Of a DNA stretch of 64,000 nucleotides, positions 27,001 through 35,165 are shown in pieces. Each line of letters starts with the position of its first letter. Within the stretch, counting starts at the first letter, position 1. The notes under the pieces were generated by a model, which did not search any database, had not been told where the DNA came from, and saw nothing but the letters and a program-made list of their open reading frames with translations. The position numbers and the translations under genes were made by a program. Origin of the DNA: Apoderus coryli (Eukaryota > Arthropoda > Insecta > Coleoptera > Attelabidae); contig OU452212.1 in the NCBI GenBank assembly GCA_911728435.2, forward strand, positions 8,624,563-8,688,562. Direction: 5' to 3'.

Positions 27001-30000
27001 AGCTACAATCACACCGTATCATTTAACATTTTAGAGCACAGACCCAGCTTCAGCACTAGCCGCTAACCCCTTGGGCCAAATAGTTCGGCCACCATCGCGA
27101 AGCGGCCATGACACACTCAATAACGACAGTGGACTACTGTCAATGGTAGAAAAACAACAAACAAACGAACATCAATACAACACTAGGAACTACTCCAACC
27201 CTAACAATGGTAACACCATGGTGGGTACTAGTCATAGCAATAATCACGTGAGAAAAGTTATTGGTGATGATAGTTTGCTGACAAACAGTGATAGCACGGC
27301 CCGTTTGGATGCACTTGATGATTTGATTGCGAATTTATCAAGTGGTTCTGATAATTCTAGTAACAGTCCTAACAATACTGCAGTAGAATGGCAGCAGGTA
27401 CCTATTACTAACAAATTAACCCATTATCCATAGAACTATTGACACGTTCGCTGCCACATTAGTCCTGATTAACCATTTTATTTCTCTGTATAAACCTGGA
27501 AGGCTATAACACCACCAGTGATCATATTATGCAAGAAAGTCGTTTGTCATGCCACTACCATATCTATCTCACTCGCTCCTATATAATTATCGATGAGAGT
27601 GAGTGAGAGGGACATAGTAAGGGCACAATATATACTCTGATATTTGAGTATGTTAATATCAAATAAAAATTAATCGCGATTTTTTTTTAATCGAAGAATC
27701 TGATTCCCGATTTACCATTTTATTTCTCTGTACAAACCTGGAACGCTATAACACCACCAGTGATCATATTACGCAAGAAAGTCGTCTGTCATGCCACTAT
27801 CTCACTCGCTCCTATATAATTATCGATGAGAGTGAGAGAGAGGGACATAGTAAGGGCACGATATATATCCGTGATATTTGGGCATGTTAATTTCGCAGGC
27901 GCTAAAAATAGTGGTGGCAGAGAACGTGTTAATGAGAACTCTTGAATAACTCGTAGAAACTAAGTTGTGTGTCGAGGGTAGCTATTTTTGTATTCAGAAC
28001 TGGCAACACTGGTTTGCCTCTGTCACCGCCATATTGAAGTTTGACATTTTTGACAGTATATGCACTGAGAACGTTTTGACGTGCGAGCCAATGAATAAAG
28101 AAGAGAAAGGAAAGAGCATAATGCATTTTTATAGTTGGTATAGTAGGTTCTTGCATATGGCGGCTCAGAAACCAGAAGCGTATCATAAATGGATTGATCA
28201 ATAAAAGAATCTGTTGTTTGTTTATAAGTGATCTCAAAAAAGTTTTAAAAACTGCATTATTTAAACACAGAAATGATTAAATAAAAAGATGCAATTGACT
28301 GAAATCTTTTTATATAAGGATTATCACAATATTATATTGCCTTAAGGATTTAAGGGTCATTAATCTTCAATTTTCATTTAAAGACTATAGATGAACAGAG
28401 TTTCTGTAATTTTAAAAATATTTTAAAAGCTATACAAACTTCGTTCTATGTGTTATTCATGAAAATCATCAGATCCACAACTTCTGAGAGTTGTCAAAAT
28501 GTGTTGTGTGCTTGCTGCAGCTTTTTATGTGGCTTTCAAATTAATATCTATAATAATTAATTCATTAACTATTATATTAACATATTTCTTCTCTTTAAAC
28601 CCAATTTTTAATTTATTTCTCCTGTAGTACCGTGACGAATCAGTCCAATCATGGCGATCCCACTCAGAAATGGAGACAAGTCCATCGCACAGCTCCTCGC
28701 CAAGACCACAAACGCCAGCTTTCCCAGTTCACGCCAGGACACCGTATCTAAATGCTTCGACACCTACTGTCCAATTCGACATACCATCCGAACGACTACC
28801 CCCTAAGAGTCCTACAACCCAGCGGTAAGTAACAAGGGTTGATTTTTTTATAACCTGAAGAAGCTTTTTTCTAAAGCTTGAAGATAGAAGATGCTTAATG
28901 CGCTGAAATGAACTTTGGGTTAAAAGATGCGCGCGAATTTTGGTTTCATTTGAGCGATTTTCTTTCTTTAAGCTTTGTTTTATTAACCCATAATAAATTA
29001 TGCCTTATTCTATATTTTATAGCCGTTTGAGCTTTCCCACTGCGAGTTTTAAAAATACTAAGAAGTGGTCACTTTCGCCTGAAAGGTAAAATTATCCTGA
29101 AACATTTTGTTATTGTATGTCTTATAGTTTAGTGTGTGTTGCTTTTTGTTTATTATTATCGTGTTTTTTTTTTTATTTAATATTTTCTCGCATGAATTTT
29201 CTTCTTCTAATAATATTAAATCACCCAACTACCTACCTATTAAATAATATAGTCACTTGTAATAGAGTTCGATTGAGCAAAAAAACAAAACAAAACTATA
29301 GAGCCATTTTCTTGAAAGAATTATTTGTTAAATCACTATTAACAAATCAAGCTAGCCGTTATTTATCGGAGAGATCTCGTATTATTGCCCATAACAATAT
29401 TTGGAACCTTGGAATTGCTTGCTAAGGTTCTTGAAGCTAAATTAAGACTATGAACGGAGCATGTTGCTGATACGTTAATGTAATGAAGTTCTTGATAATA
29501 ATTGATTGCATGAATTCGGTTGATGTTCCGTGTGTAATGATCTCGGTAATACAAAGCTGTTTGCAAGCCCTGCATGGGCTTCAAATTAGCAGTAATTAGT
29601 ATCAGCTCACCAGGGGGCAGCTGTCTTCTTTTTTTGTCGCACAGTTTCGTTTTCTCTCACCGAACTGATTTTTTACTGAACACATTAAAAAACTTATACT
29701 AATAACGTCTAATACTTAAACTACATAATGCTGCTCTCTATACTCCGGTTGTACAACAACTCGGCGACCATAATTCTAACATAAAACAAGAATATTTGAC
29801 AAGAATGACATTTGACAATACACATACATACATTTAGCGGTAAAATCAAATGATTAAATTTACTACTACAGAACGAGAATTCTAATTGCTTAAATAAACT
29901 TTGTAGAAAGGACCGTCCGACATCCCCCAACGACTTATTATCAAACCACCATGATTCAGAATACATCCATACAGCTACCCATCGAAGTGTATCAGCTACC

Positions 30001-31133
30001 CCCACATCTGGTTACCGAGATGCTTCGGAAGCTTACCAGCATAGTCCCAAGAGCCCCAGCTACAATGGTTCTTCATCACCAACTGTCTATTATGGAAACT
30101 CTAGAAGGAGTTCAATAAACTCTGGCAATGAACCACCACATGAAGTATCAGCAGCAAATGTCAAGTTTGTCAGAGATACTTCGAAGTATTGGTATAAACC
30201 CGCGATATCCAGAGAGGAAGGTAATAAGTTTGTTAAACTCCAAGGTCATCAGGTATAATTTTATTATTTTTTCAGCTATAAACATGCTGAGGAACCAAAC
30301 ACCTGGCACTTTTGTGGTCCGAGACTCGAACTCGTTCCCAGGCGCATTTGGACTCGCACTTCGAGTGGCAACAGTGCCATCTAACGTACAAAACAACAAA
30401 TCCACCATTAGTGACGAATTGATTCGTCATTTCCTTATCGAACCTACATCAAGAGGTGTTCGGTTGAAAGGTTGCCAAAACGAACCGGTCTTTAGTTCAT
30501 TGTCAGCATTAATTTACCAACATTCAATCACCCAGATGGCGTTACCATGTAAATTAGTTCTACCTGAATCTGATTTGAAATATGACAATACGTCTACGCC
30601 TGTGCATCAACTGTTTACGCAAGGCGCCGCATGTAATGTCATGTATTTGTGTACAATTGAAATGGAAAGTTTGACGGGACCACAAGCTATTAAAAAAGCG
30701 ATTATGCAGCTGTTCCAAATGACACCATTACCCGAAACAGCTGTTGTACATTTCAAGGTCAACGGACAGGGAATTACGTTGACAGATAATAAGAGAAAAC
30801 TGTTTTTCCGCAAGCATTACCCGACAAATACTGTATCACATTGCGGCCTGGATCCTGAGGAACACCGCTGGCTAGTAAACACGGAGGATACAGGCAAGAC
30901 TAAGAGCTCCAAGTAAGTTATTTATTTTATTATAATGTTTGTACTATCGTATAATTATGATTGGTTGTTTTAGCCGGATATTTGGATTCGTTGCTAGAAA
31001 ACCAAATGTCAGCAACCCTGACAATCAGTGCCATTTATTTGCTGAATTAGAACCAGAGCAACCCGCAACAGCTATTGTTAATTTTGTCAATAAAGTTCTG
31101 TCAACAAATGGTGTGAAACCAAATATTGTGTAA
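51..31133 (+). CDS. by: Tensin (blistery), 3' part, 13 exons
   Basis: Tensin links integrin adhesions to actin and to phosphotyrosine signalling on the cytoplasmic face of focal contacts. Coding exons: 51-269, 1061-1243, 19539-19670, 19839-20062, 21344-21867, 26561-26725, 26785-26974, 27035-27397, 28628-28824, 29023-29085, 29907-30220, 30276-30912, 30974-31133. All have AG/GT borders, and the phases join into one frame of 1122 residues ending in TAA. The first exon encodes the C2 part of the PTEN-like module ([19 protein letters not shown], then [20 protein letters not shown]). A Ser/Pro/Asn-rich linker follows, with a basic stretch [17 protein letters not shown] at 26580-26640. The SH2 domain runs from [12 protein letters not shown] in exon 11 to [15 protein letters not shown] in exon 12, where FVVRDS holds the phosphotyrosine-binding Arg. 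The PTB domain starts near [14 protein letters not shown] (about 30625) and ends in exon 13. The N-terminal phosphatase domain must lie upstream of the window. Identification is by recognised domains; the fly-type role in integrin adhesion is from the family. Confidence 0.96.
1757..3399. repeat. 164-bp satellite array, about ten copies
   Basis: The marker TTTGGTAATTTACTGATTAT recurs at 1921, 2085, 2249 and 2413, a period of exactly 164 bp, and the array continues to 3399. Copies differ by a few bases; variants at one site read CCTTCG, CCTTGG or CCGTGG. One copy near 2650 lost three bases (AACAAGCAAAC). It lies inside the 18.3-kb tensin intron. The unit is close to nucleosome size, as in many insect satellites. 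It holds no open reading frame of note. Confidence 0.95.
3400..4602. other. Intronic DNA without a recognised gene
   Basis: This is AT-rich tensin intron sequence. I see no conserved protein, no clear terminal repeats and no long open frame. A slightly GC-richer block at 3420-3620 may be an old interspersed repeat, but no internal evidence proves it. Confidence 0.5.
4603..6240 (-). mobile_element. 5'-truncated LINE, CR1/jockey-like, degenerate RT
   Basis: The minus strand encodes broken pieces of a non-LTR reverse transcriptase. Residues at 5946-6182 include [34 protein letters not shown], the N-terminal RT block. Those at 5578-5769 include [20 protein letters not shown]. Those at 5219-5416 include [18 protein letters not shown]. 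The 4865-5119 piece and the frame after it form the C-terminal region. Stops and frameshifts separate the blocks, and the YADD catalytic block is damaged. The 3' end on the minus strand is a short TTA microsatellite at 4603-4620, a tail type seen in CR1/jockey-group elements. The endonuclease half is missing. Family is assigned by recognised RT motifs; subfamily is uncertain. Confidence 0.85.
6241..7730. other. Intronic DNA without a recognised gene
   Basis: This is AT-rich sequence between two LINE fragments. It contains only short chance open frames, and I see no paired terminal repeats or tandem structure. Confidence 0.5.
7780..8574 (-). pseudogene. Reverse transcriptase C-terminal half of RTE-like LINE
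   Basis: An open frame of 264 residues begins [20 protein letters not shown], so the palm-domain YADD lies at residues 6-9. It is followed by NVNKTKFM, then [24 protein letters not shown], then the conserved [20 protein letters not shown] and [14 protein letters not shown] blocks of the RTE/BovB C-terminus. The Met is not a true start: the frame upstream (to about 8755) carries the preceding RT block in a shifted frame. It probably has no function in the host. Confidence 0.88.
8759..9586 (-). pseudogene. LINE endonuclease domain (EEP family)
   Basis: An open frame of 275 residues carries [46 protein letters not shown] and [12 protein letters not shown] in order, the endonuclease motifs of RTE-like LINEs (host annotations often call these craniofacial development protein 2-like). 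In-frame sequence continues upstream of the first Met to about 9690, including a stretch reading [18 protein letters not shown], so the Met is not the true start. The N-terminal catalytic Glu block is absent, so the domain is truncated. Confidence 0.88.
9698..12294. other. Intronic DNA, no recognised gene except a hammerhead-like motif
   Basis: This is AT-rich intron sequence. I see no conserved protein. A minus-strand open frame of 114 residues at 10509-10853 has no family features and is probably chance. The one structured signal is the CTGATGA...GAAA motif at 10153-10186, listed separately. Confidence 0.5.
10153..10186 (+). ncRNA. Hammerhead-ribozyme-like motif, Penelope type (degenerate)
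   Basis: The sequence has CTGATGA (10153-10159), a spacer that can pair GAAA with TTTC as a short stem II (10161-10164 with 10173-10176), then GAAA (10177-10180) and CCTGTC. The putative stem III ACCTGT is one base away from the palindrome ACCGGT, followed by C as the cleavage-site base. Penelope-like retroelements are known to carry such short hammerheads. The T next to the core is unpaired and stem III is mismatched, so activity is doubtful. Confidence 0.5.
12295..13108 (+). mobile_element. Tc1/mariner-type deletion derivative with long TIRs
   Basis: The element is 814 bp and bounded by CAGTATGTCCAC at the left and its complement GTGGACATACTG at the right, with TA on both sides (12293-12294, 13109-13110), the Tc1/mariner target duplication. 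The terminal inverted repeats are about 190-205 bp and reach inward to TTTGGTGTCTTA at 12470-12480 and its complement at 12903. Between them is an N-terminal transposase piece. The right repeat has a small insertion near 13015. It is a non-autonomous copy. Confidence 0.9.
12629..12904 (+). pseudogene. Truncated Tc1-like transposase N-terminal part
   Basis: The 91-residue open frame ends [15 protein letters not shown], which matches the block around the first catalytic Asp of IS630/Tc1/mariner transposases (FxDEsxFs). Upstream, [33 protein letters not shown] resembles the helix-turn-helix region that binds the terminal repeats. The frame stops exactly where the right inverted repeat begins, so the second and third catalytic residues are lost. 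The first Met is arbitrary. Confidence 0.8.
13727..14700 (-). mobile_element. hAT-type element with intact 8-bp target duplication
   Basis: The ends are perfect inverted repeats, TAAAGGGCGGAATATATGCA at 13727-13746 and its complement at 14681-14700. They are flanked by identical 8-mers GTCATGAC (13719-13726 and 14701-14708), the 8-bp duplication typical of hAT insertions. Subterminal zones are rich in ATATGCA and its complement, likely transposase-binding repeats. The inside carries only the end of a transposase on the minus strand, so this 974-bp copy is non-autonomous. Confidence 0.92.
13915..14409 (-). pseudogene. hAT transposase C-terminal dimerisation region
   Basis: The 164-residue open frame includes [30 protein letters not shown], the hallmark hAT C-terminal dimerisation block (vErxFSxyk...DrRxxL). 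It is preceded by a region with [15 protein letters not shown]. The catalytic Asp residues and the BED-type N-terminus are absent. The Met start is arbitrary; a few more in-frame codons lie upstream. It belongs to the element bounded at 13727-14700. Confidence 0.85.
14709..15030. other. Intronic DNA, nothing recognised
   Basis: This is AT-rich sequence between the hAT element and a coding-like remnant. I see no gene, repeat or terminal structure. Confidence 0.45.
15031..15460 (+). pseudogene. Broken coding fragment of unidentified protein
   Basis: Two overlapping open frames look like one protein interrupted by a single frameshift near 15263-15272. Frame A from 15171 reads [20 protein letters not shown] and on to [11 protein letters not shown]. 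Frame B from 15263 reads [20 protein letters not shown] and on to [20 protein letters not shown], ending with TAG at 15460. Upstream pieces ([20 protein letters not shown] at about 15075-15135) are in other frames. Composition and helix-like spacing are protein-like, and no intron is visible within it. I do not recognise the family. It is probably a retrocopy fragment or part of an unrecognised mobile element. Confidence 0.5.
16261..17560 (+). mobile_element. 5'-truncated LINE, jockey-like, RT C-terminal half
   Basis: The + strand encodes [20 protein letters not shown], then [12 protein letters not shown] with the catalytic ADD, then (frame change near 16530) [20 protein letters not shown], then [20 protein letters not shown], then the ATIIWSP and RLESIQRKF blocks typical of jockey-group LINE C-termini. 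The last part (17055-17318) includes [20 protein letters not shown]. The element ends near 17560 in an AATTAATA-type tail. The endonuclease and RT N-terminus are missing. At least two frameshifts make it inactive. Confidence 0.87.
17561..18377. other. Intronic DNA with a possible interspersed repeat
   Basis: No gene is recognised. The block from about 17910 (ACCGGGTGTCACATCATTG) to 18330 resembles the start of a dispersed element, since ACCGGGTGTC/ACAGGGTGTC-type ends recur across this window. Its far end cannot be located. Confidence 0.35.
18378..18451 (+). pseudogene. tRNA-Ala(UGC)-like sequence, degenerate
   Basis: The central part forms a good anticodon arm: TTCGC, loop TTTGCAT with anticodon TGC, then GCGGA. 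The T arm has the B-box-like GAGTTCGAATCTC, and a T-run follows at 18456-18463, which could terminate pol III. The 5' part (GGATTTGTGGCGGCATTGATAGAGCG) is A-box-like, but only two of four D-stem pairs form. The acceptor halves do not pair (GGATTTG against CTCTGGC). It is therefore a tRNA pseudogene or the head of a tRNA-derived SINE rather than a working tRNA. Confidence 0.55.
18464..19538. other. Intronic DNA, nothing recognised
   Basis: This is the end of the large tensin intron, AT-rich, with a short AATAATAATTATTATTATT palindrome at 18530-18550. No conserved coding signal is seen before the exon at 19539. Confidence 0.45.
20270..21028. repeat. Three alternating inverted copies of one repeat
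   Basis: A unit containing CTTTTTTATTTGTAGATTTA, then TCATTCTTTATAAAAACGTC, then TACGATTACTATACAGGGTA occurs forward (about 20270-20455), reversed (about 20455-20720) and forward again (about 20760-21028). The last two form a long palindrome around a hairpin GCTCTTCCAAACT (20714-20726) with AGTTTGGAAGAGC (20753-20765); the loop includes TCCGTGGACATAC, similar to the ends of the Tc1-type element at 12295. The first copy lacks the inner segment. A further copy is at 50762-50950. It is probably a fold-back or MITE family. Confidence 0.85.
22618..22655. repeat. CAGA-type microsatellite
   Basis: A short run of imperfect ACAGACAGAC repeats (ACAGACCGACAGACACACAG and on) sits just before the mariner element. 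Such tracts often mark the end of old interspersed repeats. Confidence 0.7.
22677..23964 (-). mobile_element. Mariner element with both ends derived from its 3' end
   Basis: The ends CGAGGCATGTTTTTTTAAGT (22677) and its near-complement at 23946-23964 are flanked by TA, the mariner target site. On the minus strand the element runs from the 3' end (22677) through the transposase C-terminus to an N-terminal piece at about 23681. From about 23683 to 23964 it switches to an inverted copy of the same 3' end (about 280 bp), including the coding tail [20 protein letters not shown]. The true 5' end and transposase start are thus replaced. Its length, 1288 bp, is by chance near that of a complete mariner. 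Confidence 0.88.
22777..23681 (-). pseudogene. Mariner transposase, frameshifted and lacking N-terminus
   Basis: The N-terminal part (23681-23403) reads [20 protein letters not shown] and continues to [18 protein letters not shown]. Then, in a broken frame at 23340-23402, comes IVTGDETWV, which carries the first catalytic Asp, followed by a stop. The C-terminal part (23370-22777) carries [15 protein letters not shown] with the second Asp and [20 protein letters not shown] with the third, the DD34D pattern of mariner (SETMAR-like) transposases. Frameshifts around 23340-23403 and loss of the first ~50 residues make it non-functional. Confidence 0.88.
23965..25150. other. Tensin intron, possible Penelope-like 3' flank
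   Basis: No conserved protein is recognised. The part next to the hammerhead-like motif at 25151 could be the remains of a Penelope-like element, but no reverse transcriptase or GIY-YIG block is visible. Confidence 0.35.
25151..25184 (-). ncRNA. Hammerhead-ribozyme-like motif, Penelope type
   Basis: The minus strand reads CTGATGA (25184-25178), then TGACGGTATATAGCCCC, then GAAACATGTC (25160-25151). After GAA the bases ACATGT are a perfect palindrome followed by C, the expected cleavage position, so two copies could pair through stem III to form a dimeric hammerhead. The proposed stem II (CGG/GGC with CCC) is imperfect. It is the cleanest of the five such motifs in the window. Penelope-like elements are known to carry this ribozyme. 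Confidence 0.6.
25780..26181 (+). mobile_element. 5'-truncated Tc1/mariner-related transposon, transposase tail
   Basis: The + strand reads [20 protein letters not shown] then [10 protein letters not shown], which holds the third acidic block (SPELNPTD) of a widespread insect transposase family. After a one-base frame change near 25885 it continues [20 protein letters not shown] and later [10 protein letters not shown], then TAA at 26026-26028. The right end is GGGACACCCTGTATA at about 26167-26181, a terminal motif that recurs across this window. The left end and most of the transposase are lost. Confidence 0.78.
26182..26560. other. Tensin intron, nothing recognised
   Basis: Short AT-rich intron remainder before the exon at 26561. 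No feature is seen beyond the splice acceptor. Confidence 0.5.
27472..27905. repeat. Tandem duplication of a ~242-bp intron segment
   Basis: ACCATTTTATTTCTCTGTA, followed by AACCTGGAA and CACCACCAGTGATCATATTA, occurs at 27472 and again at 27714. The two copies diverge by small indels, including loss of the bases around CCATATCTAT in the second. It lies in the tensin intron after exon 8. The region after it (to 28627) shows no gene. Confidence 0.85.
29023..29085 (+). CDS. by: Tensin micro-exon, candidate cassette exon
   Basis: This 63-nt exon encodes about 21 residues ([20 protein letters not shown]). It is bounded by a TTTTATAG acceptor and a GGTAAA donor. Both flanking introns are in the same phase and 63 is divisible by three, so skipping it keeps the frame. 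The peptide is Ser/Pro and Lys rich, like a phosphorylatable linker. Regulated skipping is an inference; only the borders and phase are visible. Confidence 0.75.
29086..29906. other. Tensin intron, nothing recognised
   Basis: AT-rich intron between the 63-nt exon and the exon starting at 29907. There is a pyrimidine/T-rich stretch around 29160-29180. No repeat or gene is recognised. Confidence 0.5.
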
Positions 31134-32470
31134 TTATTATCAATATGAAATAATCAAGTAAACCTTGCATATATCGTATTCATAGGCTACTGCGATGTTT
31201 ATTTAAAATAGTCAAGCAAGCCTACTGCGATGGTTTTAGCAAAATTGAAAATGATTTGATAATAACATCACCAAATTAAAAATGTGCAGCCAGTATTGTA
31301 TTAATTTTGAAATTACTACTAAAACGCAAATAGAATTTTATGTAATTGACATTGCCTATTTAAATATTTTAATGAAAGTTCTAGCTAGTCCAAAATTAGA
31401 ATTACTGAGATATAATATTATTATGTTAGTGGTATAAATTGCAGGAAAGCAGGATGTCTAAGATTGAATCGTAATTGTCACAGATTTGTGTTGCACTTCT
31501 AGAAGTTTTGGATTTATTTATTTTTGTTGTGAAATTTCTTGTATTAGATTATTTAAAGCATTGATTTTTGACATTCTGCGCAGAAGAAACATAAAATTAT
31601 TATATTTAACCGTATAGTTCTTAATGAATTAATATATATTTAATTGTAAATACATTATTGATTAAAGAAACAAATATATAATATTTAAAATAAATTAAAA
31701 AGTTAACAAAATCATTACTTGTGCCTAATATCTTTACTAATAGAGGAAACATTCTCATTATTAAAGAAACGTAGTGAAATGTTATTCAAATATTGTATAC
31801 AATATTTTAACAATTTCGCTACAACGATCATTTATCTGCTGAACCTTGTTAATTTAGTAGATCTTTGAAATTGTTTCATAATTTAAAGAATTAAAGACAA
31901 GGTGCCTATCAGTATTGAATATATGTAATTTTTGTTCATATCATTTTTCATATCTTTAACTATATTAATGGTTTTTATCCATTATATTTTGTATTTTTTT
32001 AATTTTATTTATTTTAGATGATGAGAGATCTCGACCATATCTGTGCTTAATTCTTTTGACAAAATCAACGAAGTAAATACATTTTTACTTTTAATTGTTC
32101 AATAAAATTTTAAATAATACCATAACCAAACTGTTTCTATAAATATATTATAATTTCGTGGATTATAAGATCTCTTAATTCTAAAATAAATCTTTAATCT
32201 TGTAACATACCTATAATTATACAAAATTTAGTATGTATTAAATTTTATTGTTTATAATTATTCTTATCATGTAAAATGTATTTATATTAATTAATATATT
32301 ACCTATTTTTTATTATTTTTAAGAATCTCTTATTTTTAAGAATAATTATTGACGGCTTTAAATATCAGTTGATTGTACCCGTTTAAAAGTACATAATACT
32401 TAAAATAATAATAATTATGATGTCAATAAAAGTAACTTTTAAAACTGATTTGTAGGTATTATTAGTTTTA
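31134..32470 (+). other. Probable tensin 3' UTR and downstream AT-rich DNA
   Basis: No coding signal follows the tensin stop codon. The stretch is very AT-rich. Canonical AATAAA hexamers occur at 31689-31694, 32101-32106 and 32424-32429, any of which could end the transcript. The last is followed by a T-rich region. Which site is used cannot be read from the sequence. Confidence 0.5.
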
Positions 32471-32834
32471 TTGATTTTAATTCATTGTCCATATTTCTTG
32501 AATTATTTGAATATAGGATTTTCCTTGTTCTTATAATATTAAATTTCAATTTTCATTCATATAGTACAAAACTATTAAAAATTAAATAATAATAATATAT
32601 TAATTTTTAGTTTAAGTTCAATCATATTTCAGAAATTATATTCTTAGTTATTGTAATTACTAAAAATAAAATTAGATATGTATATTATTAATAACAAAAA
32701 TAAAGATACTATAACAATGTTCACGAGTTTCATTATAAATTCTACTTCAGCACAGTTAATTATTACAAATATATTGACTATCTAACTAAATTAAAATTTT
32801 CTTATAAATATTTTTGAGCAAACCCCGTAAATGT
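32471..32834. other. Intergenic AT-rich DNA
   Basis: Extremely AT-rich spacer between the probable tensin 3' UTR and a small tandem repeat. No gene or structured element is seen. Confidence 0.5.
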
Positions 32835-33345
32835 AGTTCCACGTGACGCCACCTATTGATGATTTACTGAAGCAAATCATCTTTACATGTTACAAATCTA
32901 TATTTCGTTTCTCTTCAAATAGATTAAATGGTCTGTATCCTATTCATTACAGAAATCCTAATTTGTGTAGAGTATTGATCGTGATATTTGCAAACACGGT
33001 AAACGAAGATTAATCATTAATCTCTCCGTAAATGCAGTTCTGCATGACGCCACCTATTGATGATTTACTGAAGCAAATCATCTTTACATGTTACAAATCT
33101 ATATTTCGTTTCTCTTCAAATAGATTAAACGGTCTGTATCCTATTCATTACAGAAATCCTAATTTGTGTAGAGTATTGATCGTGATATTTGCAAACACGG
33201 TAAACGAAGATTAATCATTAATCTCTCCGTAAATGCAGTTCTGCATGACGCCACCTATTGATGATTTACTGAAGCAAATCGTGGCGACATCTTACAAATA
33301 TATAACACATTATCATTACAGAAATCCTAATATGTGTAGAATATT
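32835..33345. repeat. 201-bp tandem repeat, about 2.5 copies
   Basis: GACGCCACCTATTGATGATT recurs at 32845, 33046 and 33247, a period of 201 bp. The first two copies are nearly identical; the third is cut short and diverges after GCAAATCGTGG. 201 is divisible by three, so a 60-residue frame stays open in copy two, but it has no protein features. Confidence 0.92.
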
Positions 33346-34052
33346 GATCTACGATTCCAGCGTTGCCGCACTCTGTATAATCAATAAATTTTAGAAAAAT
33401 ACTGATATAACGAAATAATTAACCAAAATTATTTGGATCTGTAGATAATATAATGTAGAAATAATTTATGGGCATATCAGAGTTTGTTTAAATTAGAAAT
33501 GTCTGAATTGAGCGAACGTTAGTTATTGACTAATAAAATAAAAACGCTAAAAATTATCAGTTTTGAAACAAGTACAATTGGGCTCACTAAATTTCTACTT
33601 TTAAAATGTTTGATAATGTGTAATTAGTATTAAAACTAGTATTTCTACACATTAAGTATGTTGCTTTTACCGTGTGGCTCAGTTAAACTGTAGGCTGTAG
33701 GCTAACTTATATTTGCTTAGGAATAAAAAGGTATATTGAGTTTTGCCTAATAAAGTTGGGAATAATTCTCGGGATAAAGTGTGCCTTAGGGAAATTATAT
33801 GATATTAGAATAAAAAAAATTAACTGGCAAATTTTATAACACTAAATCCCATGGCAACAGTGTACTAAGAAATGTGACAATGACAAATGACAAGAAACAT
33901 CAATGACGTGACGTTTGTATAATTCTCTTCGATTCTCGAAAACAGAATAACTCGTTCATTTTGTTGTTGTCTCTTGTGCAGTACAGGAATTCTCTGTTAT
34001 CCAAGGAATCTTCTAGTTTTAATTAAACTAGAGATTTCACAATAGCCACAGG
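33346..34052 (+). promoter_or_regulatory. Upstream region and 5' UTR of RpL41
   Basis: The stretch before the RpL41 start has a TATAAT-like sequence at 33919-33924 followed by pyrimidine-rich TTCTCTTC (33923-33930). That arrangement is reminiscent of the pyrimidine start (TOP) of ribosomal protein mRNAs. A second pyrimidine run, TTGTTGTCTCTTG, is at 33963-33977. The start site is inferred, not shown. No other feature is seen in 33346-33880. Confidence 0.35.
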
Positions 34053-34398
34053 ATGAGAGCAAAGGTATGTGGTGTTAATATTTTTTTGATTTTACTATTT
34101 CTTTTCTATATTAATCTTAATGTTTTGCTAATAGTATAACACAACTTTAGTATATTTATTAAGCATGTTTATGTACTGTTTTACATCACCTAATATAAGG
34201 AATTAATTATTTTCATTAACGTGAATATGTGAATGCAATAATTCCTCGTCATTATTTGTTTCAAGTAGTTATTATAACCTCAAATTTAGAACGTGGATTC
34301 GCACTACTAAAGTATGTTTTTATTTCTTTCAGTGGCGTAAGAAGCGTATGCGAAGGCTAAAGCGTAAGCGCAGGAAGATGCGTGCGAGATCTAAGTAG
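34053..34398 (+). CDS. RpL41: 60S ribosomal protein L41
   Basis: Two exons, 34053-34064 and 34333-34398, encode the 25-residue protein MRAKWRKKRMRRL...RARSK, the near-invariant eukaryotic eL41. Donor is AAG|GTATGT and acceptor TTTCAG|TGG, an intron after codon four, as is common for this gene. Seventeen of 25 residues are Lys or Arg. It sits on the large ribosomal subunit at the bridge to the small subunit. Its tiny size makes it easy to miss by length-based gene finders. It lies in tandem, same strand, between tensin and Rpn2. Confidence 0.97.
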
Positions 34399-35165
34399 AT
34401 TGTATATCAACCAATTGTAAGTACTGTCCATTTGTATTATTCTCACATATTATCCCTTTTTTTTTCTTCATATTCTCAACTTTTTAACTTATAGTTAAGA
34501 ATATATTGAATAAAGGGTAAATTAAAGATGTAACTCCACCTGTACTGTTCTTAAATATCAGATACAGTCTAAGATTACATGACAATCATTATTTGTAAGC
34601 CTTAATATTATGTTGGTAGTATAATTTGAGGTTAGGATAGTGGTGACTTATTCTGTAATGAATTGGTTTAGTAACATGATCTTTATTTATCTCAGAATCA
34701 TTTTAGACAATTCATTAACTAACCTCAAAGTATAATACGAACGCAGAATTTATTGTTCATAAAATCATACATTTGTATTTTTACGTATTGATAAAATTGA
34801 CATATTTTCACGTTTCCTAATCTTTGATTATCGTGATCGGAGAACTGTAAGGAATTGTACGGATGTACTTTGACCAACGTCATGTTTCAAATTTCTAAAT
34901 GTATGGTGCATGGGGCTAGAAAATTATATGAAATTAGTTATTAAAAATAACGTGCAACTAATGTTTTCTATGTTTGATTACAGGTAATTCATTCCACCTT
35001 CATTTGGTTCCAACAGGACGATTTGCAGGAGATGTGAACTACATTTTATACATATATACGTCGAAAAATTGTTCTCAATTTTGTTAATGTTAATTTTAAG
35101 TGTTGTGTTGGCTAATTTTAACATTGTGACATTGAGACTAAACCAAAAAAATACATAAAATTTAT
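34399..35165 (+). other. Probable RpL41 3' UTR with an intron and poly(A) region
   Basis: About 20 bases after the stop, CCAATT|GTAAGT (34413-34424) is a consensus donor. TTTGATTACAG|GTAATTC ending at 34982 is a plausible acceptor, so the 3' UTR may contain an intron of about 560 bp. Downstream, ATACATAAAATTTATAAAA (35148-35166) is followed by GTGTTTTGTGTTTTCGTTTT, a GT-rich stretch of the kind found after cleavage sites. The transcript probably ends near 35165. This is inferred from signals only. Confidence 0.4.

Noticed and set aside
27929..28237. Overlapping open frames of 102 and 79 residues on opposite strands in a tensin intron
   Set aside because: No motif or splice context. Mutual shadows in a region of low stop density.
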